Counted from the stretch's first letter, positions 1 to 7,843 are shown. The stretch: DNA of 45,937 nt from Betaproteobacteria bacterium (GCA_025358155.1 JANYKR010000217.1:1-45937); one strand, 5' to 3'. Translations and numbers: made by a program. Notes: generated by a model from the letters alone, not told the origin.

Positions 1-89
1 TCGGTGAAGCCGGGCGACTCGCCGCAGCCAAAGGTGGCCACGCCGGCAATGGCCGCACTGCCGCGCAAGGATTTGAGATCGAAGCTCAT
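1..89 (-). CDS. Thiolase-like (SCP-x type) protein, N-terminus only
   Basis: Only the first 29 codons are in the window; the gene runs off the left edge. The translation starts MSFDLKSLRGSAAIAGVATF and continues with GCGESPGF. An N-terminal 'AIAGV..FG..ES' strand is typical of the thiolase-like lipid-transfer/acetyl-CoA acetyltransferase family that is encoded next to DUF35 proteins. The start codon overlaps the stop of the upstream DUF35 gene by four bases (ATGA), which implies translational coupling. In this family the thiolase-like subunit and the DUF35 subunit act together on acyl-CoA or steroid side chains. The family call rests on few residues plus context. Confidence 0.6.
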   Translation of the reverse strand, partial: MSFDLKSLRGSAAIAGVATFGCGESPGFT

Positions 90-469
90 GCTGCAAGCTC
101 CGCATCGAACACCACCAGGCCTTGACCGTTGGCCGAGCTCACCCGCGCGCGCACCCGCAGGCCAACGGTCACTGCCGTCGGTGCCAGGCCCTCGACCCGG
201 CTCATCAGGCGCACGCCTTCGTCAAGCTCGACCATGCAGAGGTTGTAGTCACCGCCCAGCTCGGCCTTGCGCCGGACGGTGGTGACCGCCGTGACCTTGC
301 CGCCACCCGCCGGCGCCACCAGGGCGGGCCCCAGCGCGCCGCAGTGGGGACACAGTTCGCGCGGAAAGTAGACATGGCGGCCACAGGCGCCGCAGTGCTG
401 GATCAGAAATCGGCCCTGGTCCAGCGCCTGCTGGTGCTGGGCCTGGATGCCGGTGGCGGGCAAGGTCAT
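86..469 (-). CDS. Zn-ribbon OB-fold protein (DUF35 / ChsH2-like), acyl-CoA associated
   Basis: This 127-residue protein has an N-terminal rubredoxin-like zinc ribbon with Cys26-x2-Cys29 and Cys40-x2-Cys43 (CGACG...CPHCG), followed by an OB-fold (about residues 50-120, 'GGGKVTAVTTVRR'). It matches the DUF35_N plus OB-fold architecture. DUF35 proteins partner thiolase-like or hydratase enzymes and help bind acyl-CoA substrates. The start is set at MTLPATGIQ because the longer reading frame upstream is low-complexity and runs into a tandem-repeat region. Its stop overlaps the start of the thiolase-like gene. The role in a two-subunit acyl-CoA enzyme is inferred from the family and the pairing. 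Confidence 0.85.
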   Translation of the reverse strand: MTLPATGIQAQHQQALDQGRFLIQHCGACGRHVYFPRELCPHCGALGPALVAPAGGGKVTAVTTVRRKAELGGDYNLCMVELDEGVRLMSRVEGLAPTAVTVGLRVRARVSSANGQGLVVFDAELAA

Positions 470-581
470 GGTGATTAGGGGTTGAGCATCGAAACCGATG
501 CGTTGTGCACAGTCTGCCCAATGCAGGGGCCGCACGCCATTCGTGTTTGCCAAAGGGCCACCCGGCCGGCGCCCGAACCCG

Positions 582-659
582 GCGCACAGACCGGGCGTGC
601 AAACCAGCCGAACAAGCTGGCCGCACAAGCCGGCCGCACAAGCCGGCCGCGCAAACCCC
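582..659. repeat. 13-base tandem repeat, about 6 units, between divergent genes
   Basis: Units fall in exact 13-base register at 582, 595, 608, 621, 634 and 647. The two central units (621-633 and 634-646) are identical, ccgcacaagccgg, and the outer ones are degenerate. It occupies most of the spacer (470-738) between the divergent DUF35 and Bug genes. I see no convincing promoter hexamers elsewhere in that spacer. Confidence 0.85.
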
Positions 660-738
660 GGCTTTGGCAATCACGAATTGCAAGTCGCGGCAGATCGCGC
701 CAAGCTGTTGCCCGCTTTTCTTCCGCCTGGATACGCCC

Positions 739-1722
739 ATGACCTGTCTCCGCCCTTGCCGCCGCCGGCTGTTGCTGACGGCTGCCGCTGTTGCGCTGAC
801 CCCCCTGCTGCCCTTGCCCGCGCTGGCCCAGCCTGCGGGTGTACCGGTACGCCTGCTGGTGGGCTATGCCGCCGGCGGGCCGGTTGATGCGATGGCGCGC
901 ATCTTTGCGCCAGCGCTGGCACAAGAGCTGGGCAGCAACGTGATCGTCGAGAACAAGCCCGGCGCCAGCGGCGCGCTGGCCGGCGAACTGACGGTGGGTG
1001 CAGCCGCCGACGGCAGCACGCTGTTTTTTGCCGCCAGCCCGACCATTACCATCGTGCCGCACATCCAGAAAAAGATGCGCTATGACCCGGCGCGCGACCT
1101 GACGCCGCTGGTGCCGCTGCTGAGCTATGCCAACGTGCTGGTGGTGCCGCAGGGCAGCCCGCTGCGCAATTTGGCCGACCTGCTGGCCGCCGCACGCGCC
1201 AACCCGGGCAAGCTGTTCTACGGTTCGGCCGGCGTGGGTGCGTCCAACCACCTCAGCGGCGAGTTGCTGGCGATGCAGGCCAAGGTGCAACTGGTGCATG
1301 TGCCCTACAAGGGCAACGCGCCGGCGATGAACGACGTGATCGGCGGCCAGTTGCAGATGATGTTCGACATCGTCGGCGGCGCCCAAAAGTACATCGCTGC
1401 GGGCCAGGTGCGGGCGCTGGCGGTGACCTCGGCCGCCCGCAACCCGATGCTGCCCGAGGTGCCGACGATGCGCGAGGCCGGCCTGCCCGGTTACGAAGTC
1501 GGTGGCTGGTACGCGCTGTACGGCCCGACCAAGATGGCGCCGGCGCTGGTGGACCGGCTGGCGGACGCCACCCGCCGGGTACTGGCCAGGCCCGACTTCC
1601 AGTCCCGGCTGGCCGCGCTGGGCTACAGCCCGTGGTCGGGCACCGGCGAGCAACTGGCCGCTCAGGCCGCCAAAGACCTGGCGCTGTGGGGCACCGTCAC
1701 CAAGGGCATCGAGATTGAGTGA
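739..1722 (+). CDS. Bug-family tripartite tricarboxylate transporter substrate-binding protein
   Basis: This 327-residue periplasmic receptor has a signal peptide with an Arg-rich n-region (CRRRLLLTAAAVAL) and probable cleavage after PALA at residue 30. The mature protein shows Bug/TctC hallmarks: 'PVRLLVGYAAGGPVDAMAR', 'VIVENKPGASG', 'HVPYKGNAPA' and 'PTMREAGLPGYEV'. Bug proteins bind carboxylates. Most in Burkholderiales are orphans without TctA/TctB membrane partners, and none are next to this gene. The upstream frame is open but low-complexity, so the start is placed at the ATG opening the signal peptide. The ligand cannot be predicted. Confidence 0.9.
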   Translation: MTCLRPCRRRLLLTAAAVALTPLLPLPALAQPAGVPVRLLVGYAAGGPVDAMARIFAPALAQELGSNVIVENKPGASGALAGELTVGAAADGSTLFFAASPTITIVPHIQKKMRYDPARDLTPLVPLLSYANVLVVPQGSPLRNLADLLAAARANPGKLFYGSAGVGASNHLSGELLAMQAKVQLVHVPYKGNAPAMNDVIGGQLQMMFDIVGGAQKYIAAGQVRALAVTSAARNPMLPEVPTMREAGLPGYEVGGWYALYGPTKMAPALVDRLADATRRVLARPDFQSRLAALGYSPWSGTGEQLAAQAAKDLALWGTVTKGIEIE

Positions 1723-1791
1723 GCCTGCTGGCCAGGTAGGCTAGAGTTTGCAGCTGCCCCGGCACCGGACCGCACCCCTCAGGAGAACCCC

Positions 1792-3282
1792 ATGGACATG
1801 AAAACCTCACCGCTTGCGGCCCTCACCGACCCCAGTCTGCTCAAGACCGACGCACTGATCGGCGGCGAGTGGGTCGCCGCCGGCGCGGCTGGCGCCAGCC
1901 GGTTCGATGTCACCGACCCGGCCACCGGCATGACGCTGACCGACGTGGCCAACCTCGGCCCGGTCGATTGCCACAACGCCATCGTCGCCGCCGAGAAAGC
2001 CCTGGGCCCCTGGCGCGCCAAGACCGCCAAGGAGCGCGGCGCGATCATGATGAAGTGGTTTGCGCTGCTCATCGCCCATGCCGACGACCTGGCCCGCATC
2101 ATGACGGCAGAGCAGGGAAAGCCGCTGGCCGAGGCACGCGGCGAGGTGATCTACGGCGCCAGCTTCATCGAGTGGTTTGCCGAAGAGGCCAAGCGGGTCT
2201 ACGGCGAAACCATCCCCACCACCGACAACAACAAGCGCTACATCGTCATCAAGCAGCCGATCGGCGTTTGTGCAGCGATCACGCCCTGGAACTTTCCGAT
2301 CGCGATGATCACCCGCAAGGTCGCGCCGGCGCTGGCCGCCGGCTGCACCGTGGTGATCAAGCCGGCCGAGGCGACGCCGCTGTCCGCGCTGGCGGTGGCC
2401 GAGCTGGCGCAGCGCGCCGGCATGCCCGCCGGGGTGCTCAACATCATCACCGCCGACGCCGAACAATCGATTGAAATCGGCAAGGTGCTGTGCAGCAGCG
2501 ACGTGGTGCGCCACCTGTCGTTCACCGGGTCGACCGAGGTCGGTCGCATCCTGGCCCGTCAATGCGCGCCCACGGTCAAGAAGATCAGCCTGGAGCTGGG
2601 CGGCAATGCACCCTTCATCGTGTTTGACGACGCCGACATCGATTCGGCGGTCGAGGGCGCAATGGTCAGCAAGTACCGCAATGCGGGCCAGACCTGCGTC
2701 TGCGCCAATCGCTTCTACGTTCAGTCTGGCGTCTACGACCAGTTTGTTGAAAAACTCGCCGCCAAGGCGGGCGCGATCAAGGTCGGCAACGGCTTTGAGG
2801 CCGGCATCAACCAGGGCCCGATGATTGACGACCAGGCCATCGTCAAGGTCGAAGCGCATGTGGCCGACGCGCTGGCCAAGGGCGCCCGGCTGGTGGTGGG
2901 TGGCAGCAAGCTCGGTGAGCGGTTCTACACCCCCACCGTGTTGGCCGACGTCACACCCGACATGCTCTGCGCCAAGGAGGAGACCTTTGGCCCGGTCGCG
3001 CCGGTGTTCCGCTTCGAGACCGAGGCCGAGGTGGTGGCCTTGGCCAACGACACCGAGTTTGGCCTGGCCAGCTACTTCTACAGCCGCGATATCGGCCGGG
3101 TGTTCCGGGTTGGCGAGGCACTGGAGTACGGCATGGTGGGCATCAACACCGGGCTGATCTCGGTGGCCGAGGTGCCGTTTGGCGGTGTCAAGCAGTCGGG
3201 CCTGGGCCGCGAAGGTGCGCACCAGGGCATGGACGACTATGTCGAGATCAAGTACCTCTGCCTGGGCGACATCCTGAAGTGA
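1792..3282 (+). CDS. gabD: NAD(P)-dependent succinate-semialdehyde dehydrogenase
   Basis: This 496-residue protein is of normal GabD length. It oxidises succinate semialdehyde to succinate, the last step of GABA and related C4 catabolism. Visible motifs are ITPWNFP with Asn167, the nucleotide-fold segment FTGSTEVGR, the general base in LELGGNAP (Glu268), and the nucleophile in GQTCVCANR (Cys302). A second cysteine at 304 gives a Cys-x-Cys pair like the redox-regulated pair of some SSADHs. A good Shine-Dalgarno (aggag) precedes ATG 1792; an in-frame ATG two codons later is less well spaced. The gene stands alone 69 bases after the Bug receptor, so the substrate could be another semialdehyde. 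Confidence 0.9.
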   Translation: MDMKTSPLAALTDPSLLKTDALIGGEWVAAGAAGASRFDVTDPATGMTLTDVANLGPVDCHNAIVAAEKALGPWRAKTAKERGAIMMKWFALLIAHADDLARIMTAEQGKPLAEARGEVIYGASFIEWFAEEAKRVYGETIPTTDNNKRYIVIKQPIGVCAAITPWNFPIAMITRKVAPALAAGCTVVIKPAEATPLSALAVAELAQRAGMPAGVLNIITADAEQSIEIGKVLCSSDVVRHLSFTGSTEVGRILARQCAPTVKKISLELGGNAPFIVFDDADIDSAVEGAMVSKYRNAGQTCVCANRFYVQSGVYDQFVEKLAAKAGAIKVGNGFEAGINQGPMIDDQAIVKVEAHVADALAKGARLVVGGSKLGERFYTPTVLADVTPDMLCAKEETFGPVAPVFRFETEAEVVALANDTEFGLASYFYSRDIGRVFRVGEALEYGMVGINTGLISVAEVPFGGVKQSGLGREGAHQGMDDYVEIKYLCLGDILK

Positions 3283-3348
3283 GGCAGGCTTGCGGTTGAC
3301 GCGGGCAGGCCAGGCGACGCGCGCTCGGCCGGCAGAGGCTGCTGCAGG

Positions 3349-4257
3349 TCAATCGTCGTTGGCAGCGGCTGCACCACCGCCGTGCGGGTTCAGGCCGGCG
3401 CGGCCCAGCGACCGGCTGGCCCCCGCCTGGGCCAAGGCGCGGCGCAGCAGGGCCTCTGCCTCCTTGCCATGCTGCGGGTACTGCGCCACGCCCACGCTCA
3501 CGGCCACCGCCACATCTTGCCCGGCCACGCTGAACGGCCGCTGCAGCGATTGGGCCAGTTTGGCCACCACCCGGTCGGCATTGGCAGCATCGTCGATCCA
3601 GGCCAGCAGCACCACAAAGCTGTCAGCACCCACCGAGGCCACCACGTCGCTGGCCCGCAGGCCCGACCGCAGGCGCACCGCCACCTTGCGCCGCAGCACA
3701 TTGGCAGCCTCGATGCCCAGCCGCCCCTCGGTGGCGGACAAGCCCTCGATGCGCAGCGCCAGCAGCGCCATCGCCGCCGGCTCACGCTCGCGCAAGGCCA
3801 GCAAGTGGCTCATGTGCTCCATCAACTGGGCATGGTTGGGCAGGCCGGTGGCCAGATCGGTGGCGTAGGCCTTGCGCGCCGCACGCTCAAGGCGTTTGCG
3901 CTCGACCGCCAGCCGCACCGCACGCGCCAGGGTCTCGGGCTTGGCTTCCAGCAGCGGCAGCACATCCTGCACGCCCAGCTTGAGCAGGCGCACGGCATCC
4001 GTCGAGGTGGGCTCAGGCGCCACCACCAGCACCGCAGCGTCCAGAACAGCCCTCGACAGGCCAGGCCAGTCCAGCCACTCGGCCAGGCCATCGGCCCGGG
4101 TCTGGGCCAGCACGATGGCGTCGTAGCCCTGCAGGTCCAGCGCGGCCACCAGTTCAACCGGGTTGGCCACCGGATGGAGCACAAACGGGCCGTAGGCCGA
4201 GGTGGTCAGGTCGGGCTCGCGCGGACCGAGGTAGAGCAGCTGGATGGGATCGTTCAT
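3349..4257 (-). CDS. Degenerate receiver + degenerate GGDEF protein, likely c-di-GMP binding
   Basis: This 302-residue cytoplasmic protein has an N-terminal receiver-like domain (about 5-120; 'GYDAIVLAQTR', lacking the usual phospho-acceptor Asp) and a C-terminal GGDEF-like domain (about 130-290; 'DLATGLPNHAQL', 'VSVGVAQYPQHG'). The catalytic GGDEF motif reads G-A-D-S-F at 210-214, so cyclase activity is unlikely. An inhibitory-site RxxD (Arg201-Asp204) sits exactly five residues before it, the spacing used for allosteric c-di-GMP binding. The inferred role is a c-di-GMP effector rather than a synthase. The start is MNDPIQ, since the longer frame runs into the tRNA promoter region. Confidence 0.8.
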   Translation of the reverse strand: MNDPIQLLYLGPREPDLTTSAYGPFVLHPVANPVELVAALDLQGYDAIVLAQTRADGLAEWLDWPGLSRAVLDAAVLVVAPEPTSTDAVRLLKLGVQDVLPLLEAKPETLARAVRLAVERKRLERAARKAYATDLATGLPNHAQLMEHMSHLLALREREPAAMALLALRIEGLSATEGRLGIEAANVLRRKVAVRLRSGLRASDVVASVGADSFVVLLAWIDDAANADRVVAKLAQSLQRPFSVAGQDVAVAVSVGVAQYPQHGKEAEALLRRALAQAGASRSLGRAGLNPHGGGAAAANDD

Positions 4258-4327
4258 GGTGAGCGGCTGATGATGCCGCAGTCCATCGGCCGGCGCCACG
4301 CAGGGAAGTACGGTTGACGCCGGCCTG

Positions 4328-4355
4328 TTTGTGGCCAGCAGCCTGACGCTAGAAT
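4328..4355 (+). promoter_or_regulatory. Probable promoter of tRNA-Gly(CCC)
   Basis: A -10 box TAGAAT lies at 4350-4355, ten bases before the mature tRNA 5' end. A weak -35-like TTTGTG lies at 4328-4333 with a 16-base spacer. The -10 is good and the -35 is poor. Confidence 0.4.
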
Positions 4356-4365
4356 CTGGCGCATT

Positions 4366-4439
4366 GCGGGTATAGCTCAATGGTAGAGTTCTTGCTTCCC
4401 AAGCAAGCCACGAGGGTTCGATTCCCTCTACCCGCTCCA
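4366..4439 (+). tRNA. tRNA-Gly, anticodon CCC
   Basis: This is a full cloverleaf of 74 nt including an encoded CCA (4437-4439). The acceptor stem gcgggta pairs perfectly with tacccgc, and the discriminator base is T4436. The D-arm contains agctcaatggtagagt. The anticodon stem cttgc/gcaag holds the loop ttCCCaa. The T-arm is gagggTTCGATTCCCTc. Anticodon CCC reads GGG. The 3' end is followed by five 13-base repeat units and a terminator, then trmB. Confidence 0.97.
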
Positions 4440-4498
4440 GTTGCGTGCTCCAGTTGCCCGCTCCAGTTTTTTGCTCCAGTCACCCGCTCCAGACCCTG
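4434..4498 (+). repeat. 13-base tandem repeat (5 units) that begins inside the tRNA-Gly 3' end
   Basis: The heptamer gctccag recurs at 4434, 4447, 4460, 4473 and 4486, an exact 13-base period. The first copy is the end of the tRNA (last acceptor base, discriminator, CCA) plus one base. Units 1-2 share gctccagttgc, and later units diverge in their second half. The array lies between tRNA and terminator, so it would be in the precursor trailer. Confidence 0.9.
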
Positions 4499-4501
4499 CC
4501 C

Positions 4502-4522
4502 AGGCCGCTTTGCGGCCTTTTT
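4502..4522 (+). terminator. Intrinsic terminator of tRNA-Gly
   Basis: The stem ggccgc/gcggcc (4503-4508 with 4512-4517) has a TTT loop, is closed by an A-T pair, and is followed by five T (4518-4522). It ends the tRNA transcript 50 bases before the trmB start. Confidence 0.85.
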
Positions 4523-4571
4523 GTTGGGCGCTCGCCAAACAGTCAAGCGCTGGCGATCTTTCACCCGCACC

Positions 4572-5303
4572 ATGTCCGATCCTGAGATCCCTGACCCCGT
4601 GCTGCCGCCCCCTGGGCCGACAGCCGGGCCGACAACGCCACACCGCCCGCTGCGCAGCTTTGTGCTGCGGGCCGGTCGCATGGGCAGCGGCCAGGTGCGG
4701 GCACTGGCCGAATTGGGCCCGCGCTTTGTGCTGCCCTTCAGTGCCCAGCCGCCCGACTGGACGGCGGTATTTGGCCGCGAGGCGCCGCGCATCCTGGAAA
4801 TCGGCTTTGGCATGGGCCAGGCCACAGCGCAAATTGCAGCGGCCCGGCCCGGGCTGGACTTCATCGGCATCGAGGTGCACGAGCCCGGGGTTGGCGCTCT
4901 GTTGCGCGAGATCAGAGACCGGGGCCTGAGCAACCTGCGCGTTGTGCAACACGACGCTGTCGAGGTGCTGGCGCGCATGGTCGCGCCCGCCAGCCTGGCC
5001 GGGGTGCACATCTACTTTCCCGACCCCTGGCACAAGAAGCGCCACAACAAGCGCCGCTTGATCCAGCCGGCGTTCGTGGCGCAACTGGTGGGGCGAATCA
5101 AGCCGGGCGGCTACCTGCATTGCGCCACCGACTGGCAGCCCTACGCCGAGCAGATGCTGGCGGTGCTCTCGGCCGAGCCCGCACTCGTCAACAGCGCGAC
5201 CGGCTATGCGCCCAAGCCTGAGTGGCGCCCGCTGACCAAGTTCGAGCACCGCGGCCTGCAACTCGGCCACGGCGTCTGGGACCTGCTGTTCAGTCGCCGT
5301 TGA
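4572..5303 (+). CDS. trmB: tRNA (guanine-N7-)-methyltransferase
   Basis: This 243-residue enzyme forms m7G46 in tRNA using S-adenosylmethionine. The SAM-binding loop EIGFGMG is at about 76-82, the acidic strand at [10 protein letters not shown] (98-106), and the signature [14 protein letters not shown] at about 149-162. The final segment TKFEHRG (near 230) is the usual TrmB substrate-recognition motif. The N-terminal 25 residues are Pro-rich and not conserved. The reading frame is open back through the tRNA gene, so the start is set at MSDPEIPD after the terminator. Confidence 0.95.
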   Translation: MSDPEIPDPVLPPPGPTAGPTTPHRPLRSFVLRAGRMGSGQVRALAELGPRFVLPFSAQPPDWTAVFGREAPRILEIGFGMGQATAQIAAARPGLDFIGIEVHEPGVGALLREIRDRGLSNLRVVQHDAVEVLARMVAPASLAGVHIYFPDPWHKKRHNKRRLIQPAFVAQLVGRIKPGGYLHCATDWQPYAEQMLAVLSAEPALVNSATGYAPKPEWRPLTKFEHRGLQLGHGVWDLLFSRR

Positions 5304-5325
5304 GCCCCGCCGCTGGCGGGCTCAA
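5300..5325. terminator. Hairpin between convergent trmB and uppP
   Basis: TTGAGCCCCGCC pairs with GGCGGGCTCAA with one bulged C and a short loop. It overlaps the trmB stop codon and lies just before the uppP stop on the other strand. No clear T-tract follows on either side, so it may be a weak or factor-assisted bidirectional terminator. Confidence 0.5.
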
Positions 5326-5329
5326 CCCA

Positions 5330-6172
5330 TCAGTTGTCCGACCAGTTCACCACGCCAAAGTAGGCGGTGGCCAGGATCAGCAGGCCAAATCCGATGCGGT
5401 ACCAGGCAAAGGCATTGAAGTTGTGGGTGGCCACGTAGCGCAGCAGCCAGCGCACACAGGCCCAGGCCGCCAGGAATGACATCACAAAACCCACACCAAA
5501 CAGCGGCAGGTCAGCCGCCACCAGGCTGTGCCTGACCTTGAGCAAGCTGTAGGCGCCGGCGCCGATCAGGGTGGGGATGGCCAGAAAAAACGTGAACTCG
5601 GTGGCTGCCTTGCGCGACAGGCCAAACAGCATGCCGCCGATGATGGTGGCGCCCGATCGGCTGGTACCGGGCACAAAGGCCAGGCATTGCACCAGGCCGA
5701 CCTTGAGCGCGTCCAGCGGCGTCATGTCCTCGACCTCGGCCACCCGCACCACCACGTTCTTGCGCCGTTCTGCCCACAGGATGACCAGCCCGCCCAGGAT
5801 AAAGGTGCTGGCCACCACCATCGGCGAGAACAAGGCGGCCTGCACCCTTTTGCCAAAGCTCAGGCCAACCACCACTGCCGGCAAGAAGCCGATCAGCACA
5901 TTGAGCACAAACCGCCGGGCATTGCGGTCGCTGCCCAGCGTGCCAATCACATGCGTCAGCCGCTGCCAGTACACCAGCACGATGGCCAGGATGGCGCCGG
6001 TCTGGATCGAAATCTCGAAAGCCTTGACCTTCTCCGGTGTCAGGCTGCCGCCCTCGAATCCCAGCAAGGACCCCGCCAGAATCAGGTGGCCGGTGGACGA
6101 CACCGGCAAAAATTCAGTCAGGCCCTCAACCACCCCCATGATCGCGGCCTTGGCCAGCAACATCAGATCCAC
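5330..6172 (-). CDS. uppP: Undecaprenyl-diphosphatase (BacA/UppP)
   Basis: This 280-residue inner-membrane enzyme dephosphorylates undecaprenyl pyrophosphate to recycle the lipid carrier for peptidoglycan and O-antigen; overexpression gives bacitracin resistance. The two signature motifs are intact: [14 protein letters not shown] (residues 16-29) and [10 protein letters not shown] (169-178, with Arg172 and Ser173). About seven hydrophobic segments are visible. The length is normal. The start is ATG 6172; an ATG three codons in (MLLAKAA) is an alternative. Confidence 0.95.
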   Translation of the reverse strand: MDLMLLAKAAIMGVVEGLTEFLPVSSTGHLILAGSLLGFEGGSLTPEKVKAFEISIQTGAILAIVLVYWQRLTHVIGTLGSDRNARRFVLNVLIGFLPAVVVGLSFGKRVQAALFSPMVVASTFILGGLVILWAERRKNVVVRVAEVEDMTPLDALKVGLVQCLAFVPGTSRSGATIIGGMLFGLSRKAATEFTFFLAIPTLIGAGAYSLLKVRHSLVAADLPLFGVGFVMSFLAAWACVRWLLRYVATHNFNAFAWYRIGFGLLILATAYFGVVNWSDN

Positions 6173-6314
6173 AAGCGCTCCCGCGATAAAAGCTGCGGAT
6201 CATAGCGGGGCAGTTTGAGGTGCCCTGGGCACGCTGCGGGGGTCTGACCTGCGCAGGATTGTCGGATCGCCGGCATCCGGCCGGGCCCGGCCCGGAGAGC
6301 GGGCGCCGTGGGCG

Positions 6315-6998
6315 TCAGCTGCCCAGACGGGCTAGCGTGATCTCCAGGCCACGTGACGTGATGGTGACCGCACCCGGCTGCAGACCCAGTTGACGTAGGC
6401 TGGCCAGCCGATCGGCGGGCACGCGGTAGATCACCAGGTCATCGAGCACCCGCTCGGCCAGCACATTGCCGAGCCGGGCGCTGGGGCCGAGCGGGCTGGA
6501 CGGGCCGAGCGGACTGGACGGGCCGAGCGTCGGCGCCGGGTCCAGCGGCAGGTCGGGCGACTGGGGCGACGCCGGCTTGGCCGCCAAAGGCGGCACCGTC
6601 CCTGCCGCCGTGCTGCCGGCCGACAGATTGACCTGGCGCACCCGCACCTGGGTCAGCCGCACCGTCGCGTCTCGGGCGTCGTAGCGCAGGGCACTGTCAA
6701 ACAGCAGTTGGCCGCGCGCGGTCCGGCCAAACAAGCGGTCCTGGGTTGACACCGTCAAGTCCACCGACAGCCGGTTCTGATCCGGCAGCAAGCGCAGCTG
6801 GGGCGCCTGGAGTTGCACATCGAACACCTCCAGCACCCGCCGCGTCAGCGGGAACGAGCGCTGAATCAGGGCCGCGATCTCGGCTTCGCTCAGGGTGATG
6901 ACAGTCGGGCCGCCCAGGCCGGCACAGCCGACCAAAAGGCCGGTGAGCAGGCCCGAGGCCGGGGCAGTCAGTGTGATCAGCGCATGGCGTCGGTTCAT
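6315..6998 (-). CDS. DUF1439 family lipoprotein (YceB-like)
   Basis: This 227-residue protein begins with a lipoprotein signal (MNRRHALITLTAPASGLLTG) with lipobox LVGC, so Cys25 is the acylation site. The following 'VITLSEAEIAALIQRSFPLTRRVLEVFDVQLQAPQLRLLPDQNRLSVD', shown here only as landmarks SEAEI...FPL...DNRLSVD-type, matches DUF1439 beta-sandwich proteins of the YceB type. Their function is unknown. An insert of six-residue repeats (LGPSSP) sits at about residues 153-172 where homologues have a short loop. The gene is divergent from the tetR efflux operon with about 100 bases between. Confidence 0.8.
   Translation of the reverse strand: MNRRHALITLTAPASGLLTGLLVGCAGLGGPTVITLSEAEIAALIQRSFPLTRRVLEVFDVQLQAPQLRLLPDQNRLSVDLTVSTQDRLFGRTARGQLLFDSALRYDARDATVRLTQVRVRQVNLSAGSTAAGTVPPLAAKPASPQSPDLPLDPAPTLGPSSPLGPSSPLGPSARLGNVLAERVLDDLVIYRVPADRLASLRQLGLQPGAVTITSRGLEITLARLGS
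6484..6537. repeat. 18-base in-frame repeat inside the DUF1439 gene
   Basis: Two complete units (6484-6501, 6502-6519; gggccgagcggrctggac) and a partial third encode LGPSSP repeats on the minus strand. The repeat preserves the frame. Confidence 0.85.
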
Positions 6999-7046
6999 TC
7001 GTCAATTTTGAGGCCTGCATGGCAGGTCGATCTCGGCCCGCCCGGC

Positions 7047-7076
7047 TTGACCCGTACCTGCCGCTGAAGCTACATT
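7047..7076 (+). promoter_or_regulatory. Promoter of the tetR-RND efflux operon
   Basis: The -35 box TTGACC is at 7047-7052 and the -10 box TACATT at 7071-7076, with an 18-base spacer. This is the best sigma-70 match I found. The predicted start lies inside the operator that follows, leaving a very short leader before ATG 7098 with no clear Shine-Dalgarno. Confidence 0.6.
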
Positions 7077-7090
7077 ACTGACCAATCAGT
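7077..7090. promoter_or_regulatory. Palindromic operator, probable TetR autoregulatory site
   Basis: ACTGA-CCAA-TCAGT has perfect five-base arms directly after the -10 box, seven bases before the tetR start. The location fits autorepression. ACTGAC/GTCAGT-type arms are common for efflux-linked TetR repressors. Confidence 0.6.
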
Positions 7091-7097
7091 CATTAAC

Positions 7098-7790
7098 ATG
7101 AGCCCTGCAAAACCCAGCCACCGACGCCGCAAGGACGCCCGCCCGCAAGAATTGCTGGAGGCTGCACTGGCTTTGTTTGTCGAGAAAGGCTTTGCCGCCA
7201 CCCGCGCCGAAGAAGTGGCGGCGCGCGCCGGGGTGTCCAAAGGCACGCTCTACCTTTACTACCCCAGCAAGGAAGAGCTGCTCAAGGCGGTGATCAGCCA
7301 CAACCTGTCGGCCCGCATCGCCGAGGGCGCGGTACGTGCCGCCGACTACGAGGGCAGTGCCGCCAGCTTGATGCGCGGCATCCTGACCGACTGGTGGGGC
7401 GATTTGTACGACAGCCCGGCCGCAGGCGTGTTCAAGCTGGTGATCACCGAGGTGCGCAACTTTCCCGACATCGCCGAGTACTACGCCAGCCAGGTCATCA
7501 ACCCGGCGCATGAGTTGATGGGCGGCATCGTTCGGCGCGGTATCGCGCTGGGCGAGTTCCGCGCGGTGGACGTGGACAATGCAGTGCACTCGCTGGTGTT
7601 GCCGCTGGTGATGATCTGCCTGCACCGCCACTCACTGGGCGCCTGTCCGTTGGACTGGCACCTTGATGGCCGCAACTTCATCGCGCAGCACGTTGATCTG
7701 GTGCTGCAAGGGCTGAGCCTCAAGGCGCCCGAAACGCCGCCAAGCCTGCCGACACACGCGCCCACACATCCATCGACGCGCGCGGCTTGA
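7098..7790 (+). CDS. TetR/AcrR-family repressor of the adjacent RND exporter
   Basis: This 230-residue protein has an N-terminal TetR helix-turn-helix (about 13-60: LLEAALALFVEKGFAATRAE, then VAARAGVSKGTLYLYYPSKEELLKAV). The C-terminal part is a helical ligand-binding domain of the TetR_C type used by efflux regulators. The last 15 residues are Thr/Pro/Ala-rich and look unstructured. It is the first gene of an operon with an RND adaptor and pump, and a palindrome overlaps its own start site. The inference is a repressor released by a pump substrate. The inducer is not predictable. Confidence 0.9.
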   Translation: MSPAKPSHRRRKDARPQELLEAALALFVEKGFAATRAEEVAARAGVSKGTLYLYYPSKEELLKAVISHNLSARIAEGAVRAADYEGSAASLMRGILTDWWGDLYDSPAAGVFKLVITEVRNFPDIAEYYASQVINPAHELMGGIVRRGIALGEFRAVDVDNAVHSLVLPLVMICLHRHSLGACPLDWHLDGRNFIAQHVDLVLQGLSLKAPETPPSLPTHAPTHPSTRAA

Positions 7791-7843
7791 GTTCAAACCA
7801 CCAAGTTCACCCTGTTCCAGCTCTTTTGTTTGAAGTGCCGCTC

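Noticed and set aside
582-659. CRISPR array
   Set aside because: The units are 13 bases with no spacers, and no cas genes are present.
4434-4498. Phage or island attachment site at the tRNA-Gly 3' end
   Set aside because: Direct repeats of the tRNA end are present, but no integrase or foreign genes follow and the copies are a 13-base tandem array, not two distant att sites.
4380-4571. Extended N-terminus of TrmB running through tRNA-Gly
   Set aside because: The frame is open, but it would translate the tRNA and terminator; family alignment starts after MSDPEIPD.
7787-7843. TTG start of the RND adaptor overlapping tetR
   Set aside because: The ATG at 7844 directly precedes the membrane anchor and gives a normal signal-anchor N-terminus.
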